NCBI RefSeq assembly: GCF_016805305.1
Contig: NZ_JAERQN010000003.1
Coordinates: forward strand, 62,001 to 126,000
Source: Falsiroseomonas ponticola
GTDB taxonomy: Bacteria > Pseudomonadota > Alphaproteobacteria > Acetobacterales > Acetobacteraceae
DNA length: 64,000 nt
Direction: 5' to 3'
Shown here: piece by piece, positions 46,194-58,173 of the stretch
Position numbering within the stretch: the stretch's first letter is position 1
Layout of the letters: each line of letters starts with the position of its first letter
Translations under genes and position numbers: made by a program
The notes under the pieces: generated by a model
The model's input: the letters and a program-made list of their open reading frames with translations, nothing else
The model's database searches: none
What the model was told of the DNA's origin: nothing

Positions 46194-48116
46194 ATGGCGA
46201 GCAAGGTCGCAGGTGGCGCCGAAACGGCAGAAGGCCGTGACGAGGCGGTTGAGGGCGTGCTGCTCGATACCCTGACCGCCGCGGTCAAGAAGCTGGTCGC
46301 CCGCGGCAAGGAACGCGGCTACGTCACCTATGACGAGCTGAACGCCGCGCTGCCCTCCGAACAGGTTTCCTCCGAGATGATCGAGGACACCATGGCGATG
46401 CTGAGCGAGATCGGCATCAACGTGGTGGAGAGCGAGGAGAGCGAGGACGGCGAGGCTTCCGCCGACAAGCCCGTCGCCAAGGCCGATGACGACGAGAAGG
46501 ACGATGAGGAAGGCGGCGGCAACGTCGATGAGGCCAATCTCGGCCGCACCGACGACCCGGTCCGCATGTACCTCCGGGAGATGGGCTCGGTCGAGCTGCT
46601 GTCGCGCGAGGGCGAGATCGCCATCGCCAAGCGGATCGAGGCCGGCCGCGACATGATGATCGGCGGGCTGTGCGAAAGCCCGCTGACCTTCAAGGCCATC
46701 GTCGCCTGGCATGACGCCGTCAACAATGGCCGCATGCTGCTGCGCGACGTCATCGACCTGGAAGCCACTGCCGGCGCCAATACCCCCGAAGGCACGCCGC
46801 CGCCGGAGGAGGAATACGAGGAAGGCGACGAGGCCGCGGAAGGCGTGGGCCTCTCCCTCTCCGCGCTCGAGGAAAAGCTGAAGCCGGAAGCGCTGAAGGC
46901 CTTCGAGGAGATCGAGGCCGCCTACAGCAAGCTCAACAAGCTCACCTCCAAGCGGATGGACGCCTATACCTCCGGCGGCGAGCAGTCCGCGCGCAGCGAG
47001 AAGACCTATGAGAAGCAGCGCCAGGAGCTGGTGGCGCTGGTGGAGAAGGTCCACCTCCACAACAACCGGATCGAGGAGCTGGTCGATCAGCTCAAGGGCC
47101 TGAACCGCCGCCAGACCATGCTGGAAGGCCAGGTCCTGCGCCTGGCGGAGGCGCAGAAGGTCAAGCGCGACGAGTTCATCGAGCAGTGGCGCGGCAGCGA
47201 ACTCGATCCCGCCTGGTTCGACCGGATCTCCAAGCTGCCGGGCAAGGGCTGGAAGGCCTTCGTCGCGCGGTCCAAGGACGATGCGGAAGCGATCCGCGCG
47301 GAGATCGCCAAGGTGGCCGCCGATACCGGCCTGCCGGTGCCGGACTTCAAGCGCGTCTATGCCACCGTGTCGCGCGGCGAACGCGACATGACCCAGGCGA
47401 AGAAGGAGATGATCGAGGCCAACCTCCGCCTCGTCATCTCCATCGCCAAGAAATACACCAATCGCGGCCTGCAGTTCCTGGACCTGATCCAGGAAGGCAA
47501 TATCGGCCTGATGAAGGCGGTCGATAAGTTCGAATACCGCCGCGGCTACAAGTTCTCGACCTATGCCACCTGGTGGATCCGCCAGGCCATCACGCGCTCC
47601 ATCGCCGACCAGGCGCGGACCATCCGCATCCCGGTCCACATGATCGAGACCATCAACAAGCTGGTCCGCACCAGCCGCCAGATGCTGCACGAGATCGGCC
47701 GCGAACCGACGCCCGAGGAACTGGCCGAGAAGCTCGGCATGCCACTCGAGAAAGTCCGGAAGGTGCTGAAGATCGCGAAGGAGCCGATCAGCCTCGAGAC
47801 GCCGATCGGCGACGAGGAGGACAGCCACCTCGGCGACTTCATCGAGGACAAGAACGCCATCATCCCGCTGGACGCCGCGATCCAGTCGAACCTGCGCGAA
47901 GCCACCACGCGGGTGCTGTCCAGCCTGACGCCGCGCGAGGAACGCGTGCTGCGCATGCGCTTCGGCATCGGCATGAACACCGACCACACGCTGGAAGAGG
48001 TCGGGCAGCAGTTCAACGTGACGCGCGAGCGCATCCGCCAGATCGAAGCCAAGGCGCTGCGCAAGCTCAAGCACCCGAGCCGCAGCCGCAAGCTGCGCAG
48101 CTTCCTGGACAATTGA
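46194..48116 (+). CDS. rpoD: RNA polymerase primary sigma factor
   Basis: A 640-residue housekeeping sigma. Region 1.1 covers the first 80 residues. Next comes an acidic linker ([12 protein letters not shown]), then region 1.2, the large non-conserved region with many Glu/Lys, and regions 2.3-2.4 ([22 protein letters not shown]). Regions 3 and 4.2 follow, the latter ([20 protein letters not shown]) reading the -35 box. The C-terminus KLRSFLDN is standard. A GNAT gene follows after one base. Confidence 0.98.
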   Translation: MASKVAGGAETAEGRDEAVEGVLLDTLTAAVKKLVARGKERGYVTYDELNAALPSEQVSSEMIEDTMAMLSEIGINVVESEESEDGEASADKPVAKADDDEKDDEEGGGNVDEANLGRTDDPVRMYLREMGSVELLSREGEIAIAKRIEAGRDMMIGGLCESPLTFKAIVAWHDAVNNGRMLLRDVIDLEATAGANTPEGTPPPEEEYEEGDEAAEGVGLSLSALEEKLKPEALKAFEEIEAAYSKLNKLTSKRMDAYTSGGEQSARSEKTYEKQRQELVALVEKVHLHNNRIEELVDQLKGLNRRQTMLEGQVLRLAEAQKVKRDEFIEQWRGSELDPAWFDRISKLPGKGWKAFVARSKDDAEAIRAEIAKVAADTGLPVPDFKRVYATVSRGERDMTQAKKEMIEANLRLVISIAKKYTNRGLQFLDLIQEGNIGLMKAVDKFEYRRGYKFSTYATWWIRQAITRSIADQARTIRIPVHMIETINKLVRTSRQMLHEIGREPTPEELAEKLGMPLEKVRKVLKIAKEPISLETPIGDEEDSHLGDFIEDKNAIIPLDAAIQSNLREATTRVLSSLTPREERVLRMRFGIGMNTDHTLEEVGQQFNVTRERIRQIEAKALRKLKHPSRSRKLRSFLDN

Positions 48117-48117
48117 G

Positions 48118-48696
48118 GTGGCGACCATCGCCGTGGCCCGTGAACCGGTCCAGCGTATCGCGGTGGATGTCACCTTCCTCCGCATGGACAGCCCGCCGGA
48201 CGAAGCTGCCCCGGCCCTGCCGCGCGGCAGCGCCGTGCAGCGCGTGGCGCAATGCTCCGTGCCCTTCTACCGCTACCTCTACGACACGGTCGGGCGGGAC
48301 TATGTCTGGTGGCTGCGCCGCACCATGCCGGACAGCGAGATCGCATCCCTGCTGGCGCGGCATGAGATCAGCATCCACGTCCTCTACCACGGCGGCGAAC
48401 CGGCCGGGTTCTATGAGCTGGAGCGCCGCGGGGACCACGGCACCAACCTCGCCTATTTCGGGCTGATGCCGCACGCCATCGGCTTCGGCGCCGGCCGCGC
48501 CCTGCTGCGCCACGCGGTGGACGAGGCCTGGGGCGAGCATCCGCGCGCGCTGACGGTCAATACCTGCACCGCCGACCATCCCCGTGCGCTGCCCAACTAC
48601 AAGGCCGCCGGCTTCCGCGTGGTCCGCACGGTGCGGGAGGTCTGGCCCGTGCCGCTGCGGCTGGGGCTGGCGATCCCGGAGCGGCTGAAGGTCTGA
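48118..48696 (+). CDS. GNAT-family N-acetyltransferase
   Basis: A 192-residue acetyltransferase. The acetyl-CoA pyrophosphate-binding part is [17 protein letters not shown] (motif A of the Q/RxxGxG/A type), followed by the [18 protein letters not shown] strand-helix. The substrate is unknown. A GTG one base after the rpoD stop is the first start in frame; later GTG or ATG codons are possible, so the first 20-30 residues are uncertain. Confidence 0.85.
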   Translation: MATIAVAREPVQRIAVDVTFLRMDSPPDEAAPALPRGSAVQRVAQCSVPFYRYLYDTVGRDYVWWLRRTMPDSEIASLLARHEISIHVLYHGGEPAGFYELERRGDHGTNLAYFGLMPHAIGFGAGRALLRHAVDEAWGEHPRALTVNTCTADHPRALPNYKAAGFRVVRTVREVWPVPLRLGLAIPERLKV

Positions 48697-48849
48697 CCGC
48701 GCGCCTTTCCCCGCTGGGAAGCCTGCGCGCCATGGCTGATTCTTTGCGGGACAAGACTACCAAAGGTTGTTAACCCTTTCCCGTCCCCGCAGCGCAGCTG
48801 CCGGGCGGGCTAGCCTGGACGTGCCCGTCCGATCGACGGAGCCCCATCC

Positions 48850-51558
48850 ATGCGCGCTTTCACCCTGGCCCATGCCGATCTCGACATCGCCACCGTCAGC
48901 GGCACCAGCACCGCAAGGGGGCGGATCGACCAGATCGTCGATCTCATCCTGACCGACCGCGGCCTTCGCTTCGAGATCCCGCGGGAGGAGATCCTGGCCG
49001 GCGCCCAGGCCGCGAACGGGCTCAGCCTGATGATCACGGAAGGCATCAGGACCCTGCGCCTGGATGCGGACCGCGTCATCTCCGCCGCCGATGTCCTGGC
49101 CCTCAATGCCTGGTTCAAGGCCGATCCCGCGCGGGAAGCGCGCTTCGTCGAACTGCATGGCGACGACGACGCCGACACGGATGAGGAGACGGGCTTCCAC
49201 CTCGTGCAGAATGACGGGGCCTGGACCTCGATGTTCGGCCGCAACCTGGTCAACACCGTCGCCGACGGCCTCTACCACATCGGCTTCGACATCGTGGCGA
49301 CCGCCGATGGCGACCGCTTCGTGAACGAGGACGGGGACCAGAATCAGACCGTCGCCGATGTCGCGGCCTGGCTCGACTACTTCTTCGCCAATGTCGCCAG
49401 TACCGGCACCGGCCTCGACGACATCGTGGAGGTCATCGTGACCGACCGCGGGCTCGCCGGCGGGACCGCCGCGGACCAGATCATGGGCGGCGCGCGCGCG
49501 GCGAACCAGTTGAACCAGCTGGTGCTGGCCGCCCTCGATGCCGGCGGCGCCCGGGCCGATGGCCGCATCACCGCGGCGGAGGTCGCCGCCGCCAGCGCCT
49601 GGATCCGCGCGGACGAGGCGCGGCTCGCCCGCTTCATCGACCTGCATGGCGACGACGAGAACGGCACCGAGACCGGCTTCCACCTGGTGCAGAACGATGG
49701 CGCGAACAGCCGCTTCCTCGACGAGAACTTCGTCAACACCATCGCGGATGGCATCTACCACATCGGCTTCGAGATCGTGGACCAGCGCTTCCGCAACGAG
49801 GATGGCGACGCCAATGCCGATATCGGCGATGTCGCGACCTGGCTGAACTACCTCCTCTTCGGCCGGGCGCTTGTGGAGGGCAGCGATGCCGGCACCTGGC
49901 ACCAGGGGGATGCCACCGCCGAGACCTTCCGCATGATGGGCGGCGATGACGGGCTGAAGGCCATGGGCGGCGCCGACACCATCGACATGGGCGCCGGCCG
50001 CGACTGGGCCGATGGCGGGGAGGGCGACGATTCCATCGATGGCGGCGCCGACAATGACGACCTCCATGGCGGCCTCGGCAAGGATGTCGTGGCCGGCGGC
50101 CTCGGCGATGACTGGGTGGAGGGCGACGAGGGCGACGACACGCTGCTGGGCGGCATCGGCAATGACCGGCTGGCGGGCGATGAGGGGAATGACAGCCTGG
50201 ATGGCGGCACCGGCAACGACCAGCTCTGGGGCGCGCTCGGCAATGACCGCCTGCGCGGCGGCGCGGGCAACGACACGGTGAACGGGCAGGCGGAGAACGA
50301 CACGCTGTTCGGCGAGACCGGCGACGATGCCCTGGCCGGCGGCAGCGGCCGCGACCGGCTCTATGGCGGAAGCGGCAATGACACGCTGGAGGGCGGCGAC
50401 GATGCCGACCTGCTGCAGGCCGATGCGGGGAATGACCGCCTGGTCGGCGGCCGCGGCGCCGATACGCTCACCGCCGGCGACGGGAATGACGAGGTGGAAG
50501 GCGGCGCCGGCAATGACGTGATGGCCGGCGATGCCGGCGCGGATTCGCTGCGCGGCGTGGCGGGCGCGGATTCGCTGGTGGGCGGTGCCGGCAATGACTG
50601 GCTCAGTGGCGGCAACGACAACGACACGCTGCTGGGGGAGGGCGATGCCGATCGCCTGCTGGGCGGCGCCGGGGCGGACAGCCTGTCCGGCGGCACCGGC
50701 ACCGACGCGCTGCGGGGGGAGGCAGGGGCCGACACGCTGTCGGGCGATGACGGCGCGGACAACATGGATGGCGGGGAGGATGGCGACCTGCTGCTGGGCG
50801 GCGCCGATGGCGATGGCATGTCGGGCGCCGCGGGCGCGGATACGCTGCGCGGCGGCACGGGGGCGGACCGCCTCTCCGGCAATGATGATTCGGATCTGCT
50901 GCTGGGCGGGCGGGACGACGATGCGCTGGATGGCGGCGCGGGCAATGATTCGCTGCTCGGCGGCTTCGGCGCGGATACGCTGCGCGGCGGCAGCGGCGCC
51001 GACCTCCTGCTCAGCCGGTCCGATGCCGGCGAACCCGCGCCCATCGGCGGCGGCGCGCGCGTGACCGTGCCGCTGCCCGATGCGACGGCGGATCGCCTGA
51101 CCGGCGATGCCGGCGCCGACATCTTCCGCTTCGACCTGCTGACGGGCGCCAGCGATGCCGCCGCGGCCAGGCACCTGCTGCCGGATGGCCGCATCGACTG
51201 GGCGGCGGTGGCGGCGACGGAAAGCCTTGCTGCCCATGACCGCTGGCTGGAGGGGATCGGCGACGACGTCATCACCGATTTCAGCGCCAGCAGCGGCGAT
51301 GCGATCGTGCTGCGCGGCCATGGCGTCGTGCTGGCCGGCATCACCTGGCGCGACGTGAATGGCGACCGCGTGGCGGAGAGCATCCTGCGCCTGACCGCCG
51401 GCGCGAATGGCGACGCGCTCGGCACCATCACGGTGTATGGGGAACGCGTCACGGCCGGCATGGTGACGGTGGACAGCACCGCCGTGATCGGTGCCTGGGC
51501 CCGCCCGGGCGAGGGGCCCGCGGTGTTCGAGGAAAGCCTTTCCGTCTTCGGCGTGTAG
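48850..51558 (+). CDS. Secreted RTX calcium-binding protein with duplicated N-terminal domain
   Basis: 902 residues, no N-terminal signal peptide. Two copies of a roughly 150-residue domain come first (27-179 and 190-337), sharing [14 protein letters not shown](V/I)ADG(L/I)YHIGF and RF.NEDGD.N; each has an EF-hand-like acidic loop. From about residue 370 to 720 follow some thirty GGxGxDxL calcium-binding nonapeptides. A non-repeat C-terminal region ([18 protein letters not shown] onward) ending in SLSVFGV fits a type I secretion signal. No ABC exporter genes are nearby. The product may be a surface or matrix protein; no enzyme motif was found. Confidence 0.9.
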   Translation: MRAFTLAHADLDIATVSGTSTARGRIDQIVDLILTDRGLRFEIPREEILAGAQAANGLSLMITEGIRTLRLDADRVISAADVLALNAWFKADPAREARFVELHGDDDADTDEETGFHLVQNDGAWTSMFGRNLVNTVADGLYHIGFDIVATADGDRFVNEDGDQNQTVADVAAWLDYFFANVASTGTGLDDIVEVIVTDRGLAGGTAADQIMGGARAANQLNQLVLAALDAGGARADGRITAAEVAAASAWIRADEARLARFIDLHGDDENGTETGFHLVQNDGANSRFLDENFVNTIADGIYHIGFEIVDQRFRNEDGDANADIGDVATWLNYLLFGRALVEGSDAGTWHQGDATAETFRMMGGDDGLKAMGGADTIDMGAGRDWADGGEGDDSIDGGADNDDLHGGLGKDVVAGGLGDDWVEGDEGDDTLLGGIGNDRLAGDEGNDSLDGGTGNDQLWGALGNDRLRGGAGNDTVNGQAENDTLFGETGDDALAGGSGRDRLYGGSGNDTLEGGDDADLLQADAGNDRLVGGRGADTLTAGDGNDEVEGGAGNDVMAGDAGADSLRGVAGADSLVGGAGNDWLSGGNDNDTLLGEGDADRLLGGAGADSLSGGTGTDALRGEAGADTLSGDDGADNMDGGEDGDLLLGGADGDGMSGAAGADTLRGGTGADRLSGNDDSDLLLGGRDDDALDGGAGNDSLLGGFGADTLRGGSGADLLLSRSDAGEPAPIGGGARVTVPLPDATADRLTGDAGADIFRFDLLTGASDAAAARHLLPDGRIDWAAVAATESLAAHDRWLEGIGDDVITDFSASSGDAIVLRGHGVVLAGITWRDVNGDRVAESILRLTAGANGDALGTITVYGERVTAGMVTVDSTAVIGAWARPGEGPAVFEESLSVFGV
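48928..49386 (+). repeat. N-terminal domain repeat, copy A (residues 27-179)
   Basis: First copy of the duplicated domain in the RTX protein, starting [13 protein letters not shown] and ending VAAWLDYFF. It shares with copy B the [17 protein letters not shown] and [12 protein letters not shown] blocks. [11 protein letters not shown] resembles a calcium loop. Confidence 0.85.
49417..49860 (+). repeat. N-terminal domain repeat, copy B (residues 190-337)
   Basis: Second copy, starting [13 protein letters not shown] and ending [10 protein letters not shown]. Blocks [17 protein letters not shown] and [12 protein letters not shown] match copy A at the protein level while codons have drifted, so the duplication is not recent. 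Confidence 0.85.
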
Positions 51559-51569
51559 CACGCATGAAA

Positions 51570-51598
51570 AAGGCCGGCGGGGTTGCCCCGCCGGCCTT
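51570..51598. terminator. Bidirectional terminator between RTX gene and hppA
   Basis: Thirteen-base perfect arms AAGGCCGGCGGGG and CCCCGCCGGCCTT with loop TTG, 11 bases after the RTX stop and 20 after the hppA stop. Flanking A and T runs make it work on both strands for these convergent genes. Confidence 0.9.
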
Positions 51599-51618
51599 CC
51601 TCGTTGCGGCGCCTCGCC

Positions 51619-53754
<2,136 letters not shown>

Positions 53755-53908
53755 GGCAGCCTCTCCCCCTCTGCTCCCAGGTTCCTGGGTTTGCTGAATG
53801 GCCTGGCCGGGGGCCGGGGCGGGGGCGCGGGCGCCCTTGCCTTAGGCCCGGTAGCCGGGCTGGGGAAAGCTTGCCGGGGGCGCAAGGCCCTGGCAACGCC
53901 ACACGGTT

Positions 53909-53935
53909 GCCGCGCGACAGAAAAAGTCGCGCGGC
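53909..53935. other. Hairpin in the hppA/ppa gap
   Basis: Perfect ten-base arms GCCGCGCGAC and GTCGCGCGGC around AGAAAAA, in the 236 bases between the ppa stop and the hppA start. No U-run, so it may end ppa transcription weakly or shape the hppA leader. The rest of the gap shows nothing I can name. Confidence 0.5.
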
Positions 53936-53990
53936 CCGGTCACGGCGTCATGCTGGCGGGAAAAGCGCGCCCCGGGCGGGGCGGGCGGGG

Positions 53991-54527
53991 CTATTCCTTC
54001 GATTCGTCCTTGTAGGCGGCCATGGACTTCAGGATGATCTCCGCCGCCTCGCTGGCGGGGCCCCAGCCGCGCACCTTCACCCACTTGTCGGACTCCAGGT
54101 CCTTGTAGGTGGCGAAGAAGTGCTCGATCGTCGCCCGCGTGATCTGCGGCAGTTCCTCCGCGCTGGTGATGCCCGAATACATCGGGTGCACCTTGTCATG
54201 CGGCACGCAGACCAGCTTCTCGTCCGACCCGGCCTCGTCCTCCATGTGCAGCACGCCGATCGGGCGGGCGCGGATGACGCAGCCCGGCACCACGGGGGCG
54301 GGGGTCAGCACCAGGGCATCCGCGGGGTCGCCGTCATCGGCCAGCGTCCCGGGGATGAAGCCATAGGCGGCAGGATAGGCCATGGGCGTGAAGAGGAAGC
54401 GGTCCACCACCACCGCGCCGCTGTCCTTGTCCAGCTCGTACTTCACCTGGCTGCCCTGGGGGATCTCCACCACCACATTGACGTCGTGCGGCGGGGCCTT
54501 GCCGGTCGGGATCTTGGCCAGGTTCAT
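53991..54527 (-). CDS. ppa: Inorganic pyrophosphatase, soluble family I
   Basis: A 178-residue cytosolic enzyme hydrolysing PPi to drive biosynthesis. The signature is DDGDPADALV, and the N-terminal VVVEIPQGSQVKYELDKDSG and RVIRARPIG-type strands are normal. The ATG at 54527 gives MNLAKIPTG. It lies upstream of the membrane pyrophosphatase on the same strand, so both PPi-consuming enzymes sit together. Divergent from the MetX-like gene over 167 bases. Confidence 0.96.
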   Translation of the reverse strand: MNLAKIPTGKAPPHDVNVVVEIPQGSQVKYELDKDSGAVVVDRFLFTPMAYPAAYGFIPGTLADDGDPADALVLTPAPVVPGCVIRARPIGVLHMEDEAGSDEKLVCVPHDKVHPMYSGITSAEELPQITRATIEHFFATYKDLESDKWVKVRGWGPASEAAEIILKSMAAYKDESKE

Positions 54528-54694
54528 GGGGCTTGGACCTCTGGAAACAGGGGGCGGGAAGCGGTTGGTGGCGGCGTTGTAGCGCAAGCCCTTCCGGGGC
54601 GGTAGCGCACCCTCGCCCCCGCGGCGGTCGGCACTTGCGCCATGCGCCGGCCCGGGATCACCATGCCCGCAACCCTTGGGGAGGGACCCGTCCG

Positions 54695-55897
54695 ATGAAC
54701 CGCCGCCTGCTGCTTGCCGCCGCCCTGGCATTCGGGGCCTGTGCCCAGGCCCCCGCCATGGCCCAGGCGCCTGCCTCGAGCCCCGGGGCCACGGAGATCG
54801 TGGAGAAGAAGGTCTTCGAGACCACGGGCTACGTCACGCGGGGCGGCGCCACCATCCCCACCATCCGCATCGGCTACCAGACCGCGGGCACGCTGAATGC
54901 CGCCGGCGACAATGCCGTCATCGTCACGCATTTCTTCTCCGGCAACAGCCACGCCTTCGGCCGCTACGCCGAAGGCCAGCCGGCGGGCTACTGGGACGCC
55001 ATCATCGGCCCGGGCAAGGCGATCGACACCAACCGCTACTTCGTTATCTCCTCCGACACGCTGGTGAACCTCAATGTGCGCGATGGCCGCACGGTCACCA
55101 CCGGCCCCGTCTCCATGAACCCCGCCACCGGCCGCCCCTGGGCGCTCGACTTCCCCGTCATCGCCATGCGCGACTTCATCGAGGTGCAGAAGCGCCTGCT
55201 GGACAGCCTGGGCGTCCGGCGCCTGGCGCTGGTGACCGGCGCCTCCATGGGCGCGCTGCAGGCCATCGAATGGGCGGCCGCCTATCCGGAGATGATCGAC
55301 CGCGTGATGCCCGTGATCGGCAGTTCCGAATTCGATCCCTGGGCCATCGCCTGGCTCGACATCTGGGAAAGCCCGATCCGGCTCGACCCCAACTTCAACA
55401 ATGGCGACTACTACGCCCAGGGGCGCGAACCGCCGACGCGCGGCCTGGCGGAGGCGCTGAAGATCGTCACCGTGCAGGCGCAGGACCGCCCCGCCATGGC
55501 CCGCTTCGGCCGCCGCGCCGCGGAAGGCCAGGACCCGCTGCGCCGCATCGGCGACCGGTTCGAGGTGGAGCGCTTCCTGGACGAGGCCGCGCTGGCCCGC
55601 GCCCGTGTCTCCGACGCCAACCACTTCCTCTACCTGACGCGCGCGAACCAGCTCTTCCTGCATGAATACGAGAACAGCGAGGCCGCACTCCGCCGCAGCC
55701 AGGCGCGCTGGTTCGTCGTCGCCAGCCCGACCGACCGCGTCTTCATGCTGGACTACAACACGGAGATGGTGGCCCTGCTCCGCCGCCTCGGCCGCCCGGT
55801 CGATTTCGCGGAGGTGACGGGCCCGCTTGGCCACCTCAACGGCGTGGTCGGCATGGCGCCGATCGCCGATCGCATCCGGGCCTTCCTGGCGAACTGA
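54695..55897 (+). CDS. Exported MetX-like alpha/beta hydrolase (homoserine O-acetyltransferase family)
   Basis: A 400-residue protein with a signal peptide (MNRRLLLAAALAFGACAQAP, cleavage near AMA). The body follows the MetX fold: the oxyanion region HFFSGNSH, the nucleophile in TGASMGALQA, Asp in ASPTDRVF and His in GPLGHLNG. True MetX is cytosolic and acetylates homoserine for methionine synthesis; export argues for another ester or lactone substrate. The ATG at 54695 was chosen for the signal peptide. Downstream a GC hairpin separates it from the ABC transporter. Confidence 0.85.
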   Translation: MNRRLLLAAALAFGACAQAPAMAQAPASSPGATEIVEKKVFETTGYVTRGGATIPTIRIGYQTAGTLNAAGDNAVIVTHFFSGNSHAFGRYAEGQPAGYWDAIIGPGKAIDTNRYFVISSDTLVNLNVRDGRTVTTGPVSMNPATGRPWALDFPVIAMRDFIEVQKRLLDSLGVRRLALVTGASMGALQAIEWAAAYPEMIDRVMPVIGSSEFDPWAIAWLDIWESPIRLDPNFNNGDYYAQGREPPTRGLAEALKIVTVQAQDRPAMARFGRRAAEGQDPLRRIGDRFEVERFLDEAALARARVSDANHFLYLTRANQLFLHEYENSEAALRRSQARWFVVASPTDRVFMLDYNTEMVALLRRLGRPVDFAEVTGPLGHLNGVVGMAPIADRIRAFLAN

Positions 55898-55931
55898 TTT
55901 TCCGCCCCGTGGCCGCGGGCGGCCGATTCCT

Positions 55932-55952
55932 TCCGTCCGGCGGAAGGACGGA
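55932..55952 (+). terminator. Hairpin after the MetX-like gene
   Basis: Arms TCCGTCC and GGACGGA (seven bases, seven-base loop), 34 bases past the stop, followed by GC-rich sequence and then GGGGTTTCTTCC. A moderate terminator candidate that would isolate the ABC operon. Confidence 0.4.
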
Positions 55953-56029
55953 GCCGCGGCGGCGGGGTTTCTTCCATCCAGCGGCCGCCCGGGCTTATCC
56001 CTTGGCAGCCGGCACGCTTCGGGGCGATG

Positions 56030-56053
56030 CTCCCGGCACTCACCTGCCGGGAG
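56030..56053 (+). promoter_or_regulatory. Ribosome-site hairpin before the ABC transporter operon
   Basis: Nine-base perfect arms CTCCCGGCA and TGCCGGGAG with the loop CTCACC. The GGGAG of the 3' arm is the only ribosome-binding sequence for the ATG at 56061, so the fold would hide it. A weak sigma-54-like pair (TTGGCAG at 56002 and ACGCT at 56014, GG and GC ten bases apart) would start transcription at the hairpin base. Confidence 0.5.
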
Positions 56054-56060
56054 TCCCCTC

Positions 56061-57101
56061 ATGCGCATCCTCGCCTACGCCGCCGCGGCCCTCCTCGCCG
56101 CCAGCCCCGCCCTGGCGCAGGGCGGGGGGCGCGTCACGCTCCAGGCCTATGCCGGCATCTTCAAGGACAACTATACCCAGACGGTGATCGCCCCCTTCAC
56201 CGCGCGCAGCGGCACGGCGGTGCAGTATTTCGAGGGTGGTACCAGCGCGCAGATGCTCGGCACGCTGCGCGCCCAGCGCGCCGATCCGCAGATCGACGTC
56301 GTCATCATGGATGTCACCACCGCCGCCATCGCCTGCGCGGAAGGCCTGGTGGAGCGCATCGATGCAACCACCCTGCCGGTCATCGCGGAGCTCGATGACC
56401 AGGCACGCAGTTCCGGCGGCGCCTGCGGCCCGGCCGTCACCTATGACCACCTCGTCATGGTCTACGACACCCGCGCGGTCACGCCGGCGCCGACGCGCTG
56501 GGCGGCGATGTGGGACCCCGCGCATCGCGGCCGCATCGCGCTGTCCGCGCCGCCCAATATCCAGGGCCTGGCGATGACGGCGATCCTGGCGCATGCCCAT
56601 GGCGGGTCCTGGCAGAACCTGAACGCCGCCATGCCGCGGCTGCGGGAGATTGCGCCCGCGGTGCAGACCTTCGATCCGAACCCCGATGGCTACACGCTGA
56701 TCCTGAACGACCAGGTCCGCTTCGCCACCGGCTGGAATGCCCGCGCCCAGCTCTACCGCGACCAGTCCCAGGGCCGCATCGGCGTGGTGCTGCCGGAGGA
56801 AGGGACGGTGTTCCAGATCAACACGATCAACATCGTCGCCAACAGCAAGAACCGCGCCCAGGCGCTGGCCCTCGCCGCCCATGCCCTGTCCGCCGATGCG
56901 CAGAAGGCCTTCACGGAGCGCATGTTCTACGGCCCGACCAACACGCGCGCGCAGGTGTCGCCGGAGGCGATGGCCCGCACCGCGCTGGCGCCGGAATTCC
57001 GCAGCCGCGTCATCCCGCTCGACTGGAACGAGATGGTGCGGCTCCGCGATGGCTGGAACCAGCGCTGGCGGCGCGAGGTGATCTCGGCGTCCGGCCGCTG
57101 A
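56061..57101 (+). CDS. ABC transporter substrate-binding protein (PotD/AfuA-like)
   Basis: A 346-residue periplasmic binding protein with a signal peptide cleaved near ALA. The mature start VTLQAYAGIFKDNYTQTVIAPFTARSG and the later DVVIMDVTT are typical of the polyamine and iron/opine binding protein class. The ligand is not predictable. It heads a five-gene plus-strand unit of ATPase, two permeases and an RraA-like protein. Its ribosome site lies in a hairpin. Confidence 0.92.
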   Translation: MRILAYAAAALLAASPALAQGGGRVTLQAYAGIFKDNYTQTVIAPFTARSGTAVQYFEGGTSAQMLGTLRAQRADPQIDVVIMDVTTAAIACAEGLVERIDATTLPVIAELDDQARSSGGACGPAVTYDHLVMVYDTRAVTPAPTRWAAMWDPAHRGRIALSAPPNIQGLAMTAILAHAHGGSWQNLNAAMPRLREIAPAVQTFDPNPDGYTLILNDQVRFATGWNARAQLYRDQSQGRIGVVLPEEGTVFQINTINIVANSKNRAQALALAAHALSADAQKAFTERMFYGPTNTRAQVSPEAMARTALAPEFRSRVIPLDWNEMVRLRDGWNQRWRREVISASGR

Positions 57102-57120
57102 AGCCGGCGCCCGCCTTCGC

Positions 57121-58173
57121 ATGAGCCACCTCAAGCTCGAAAGCCTGACGCGCCGCTTCCCCGGCGCGGCGCATCCCGCCGTGGATGGCGTCTCGCTCGA
57201 TCTCGGCCAGGGCGCGCTGCTGGCGCTGCTCGGCCCCTCCGGCTGCGGCAAGACCACGACGCTCCGCATGATCGCGGGGCTGGAGACGCCGGATGCCGGC
57301 CGGATCCTCGTGCAGGGCAGGGACGTCACCGCCCTGCCGCCGCACAAGCGCAACATGGGCGTGGTGTTCCAATCCTACGCGCTGTTCCCGCACATGACGG
57401 CGGCGCAGAACGTGGCCTTCGGGCTGGAGATGCGGGGCCACGCCCGCGCCGATCGTGCGGGGCGGGTGCAGGAGGCGCTGAACCTCGTCGGCCTCGGCGC
57501 GCTCGCCGCCCGCAAGCCGCGGCAATTGTCCGGCGGCCAGCAGCAGCGCGTGGCGCTGGCCCGCGCGCTGGCACCGCAACCGGACCTGCTGCTGCTGGAC
57601 GAACCGCTCAGCGCGCTGGATGCCAAGCTGCGGGAGGAGGTGCGGGACGAGATCCGCGCGCTCCAGCAGCGCCTCGGCACCACCGCCGTCTTCGTGACGC
57701 ATGACCAGACGGAGGCGCTGGCCATGGCGGACCTCGTCGCCGTGATGAATGAGGGCCGGATCGAGCAGCTGGCGACGCCGGAGGACATCTTCGAGCGTCC
57801 CGCGACGCGCTTCGTCGCCACCTTCGTCGGCCGCGCCGCGCGCCTGGCCGCGACCGTCACGCAGCCCGGCCTGCTGCGCGTGGGCGATGCCGAGCTGCGC
57901 GCGACGGAAACGCCCGCCACCGGCGCGGCCGAGATCTTCATCCGCCCCCACCATGTCCGCCCGCTGCGCGAGGACGAAAGCGCGGAGAACACGCTGCCCG
58001 CGACGCTGTCGCGCCGCACCTATACGGGCGACCTGGTGACGCTCGACTTCACCACCCCCGCCGGCCGCCTGATCGCGGATCTGCCCGGCGGCTCGCCTGG
58101 CGCCGATCTGCGCGTGGGTGACACGCTGCGCCTCGGCTTCCGCGCCGCCGACCTGCGGGTCTTCGCGGCGTGA
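57121..58173 (+). CDS. ABC transporter ATP-binding protein (PotA-like)
   Basis: A 350-residue ATPase: Walker A GPSGCGKTTTL, Q-loop VVFQSYALFPHMT, signature LSGGQQQRVALARAL, Walker B LLLLDEPLSALD, and a C-terminal TOBE domain of about 80 residues (IFIRPHHVRPL). It powers uptake of the ligand bound by the preceding protein. It begins 19 bases after the binding-protein stop, and its own stop overlaps the first permease start by four bases. Confidence 0.95.
   Translation: MSHLKLESLTRRFPGAAHPAVDGVSLDLGQGALLALLGPSGCGKTTTLRMIAGLETPDAGRILVQGRDVTALPPHKRNMGVVFQSYALFPHMTAAQNVAFGLEMRGHARADRAGRVQEALNLVGLGALAARKPRQLSGGQQQRVALARALAPQPDLLLLDEPLSALDAKLREEVRDEIRALQQRLGTTAVFVTHDQTEALAMADLVAVMNEGRIEQLATPEDIFERPATRFVATFVGRAARLAATVTQPGLLRVGDAELRATETPATGAAEIFIRPHHVRPLREDESAENTLPATLSRRTYTGDLVTLDFTTPAGRLIADLPGGSPGADLRVGDTLRLGFRAADLRVFAA

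Noticed and set aside
44331..48185. A 1284-codon open frame on the minus strand across dnaG and rpoD
   Set aside because: It is antisense to two certain genes, and its translation is low-complexity His/Arg/Gly text, an effect of GC-rich codon use.
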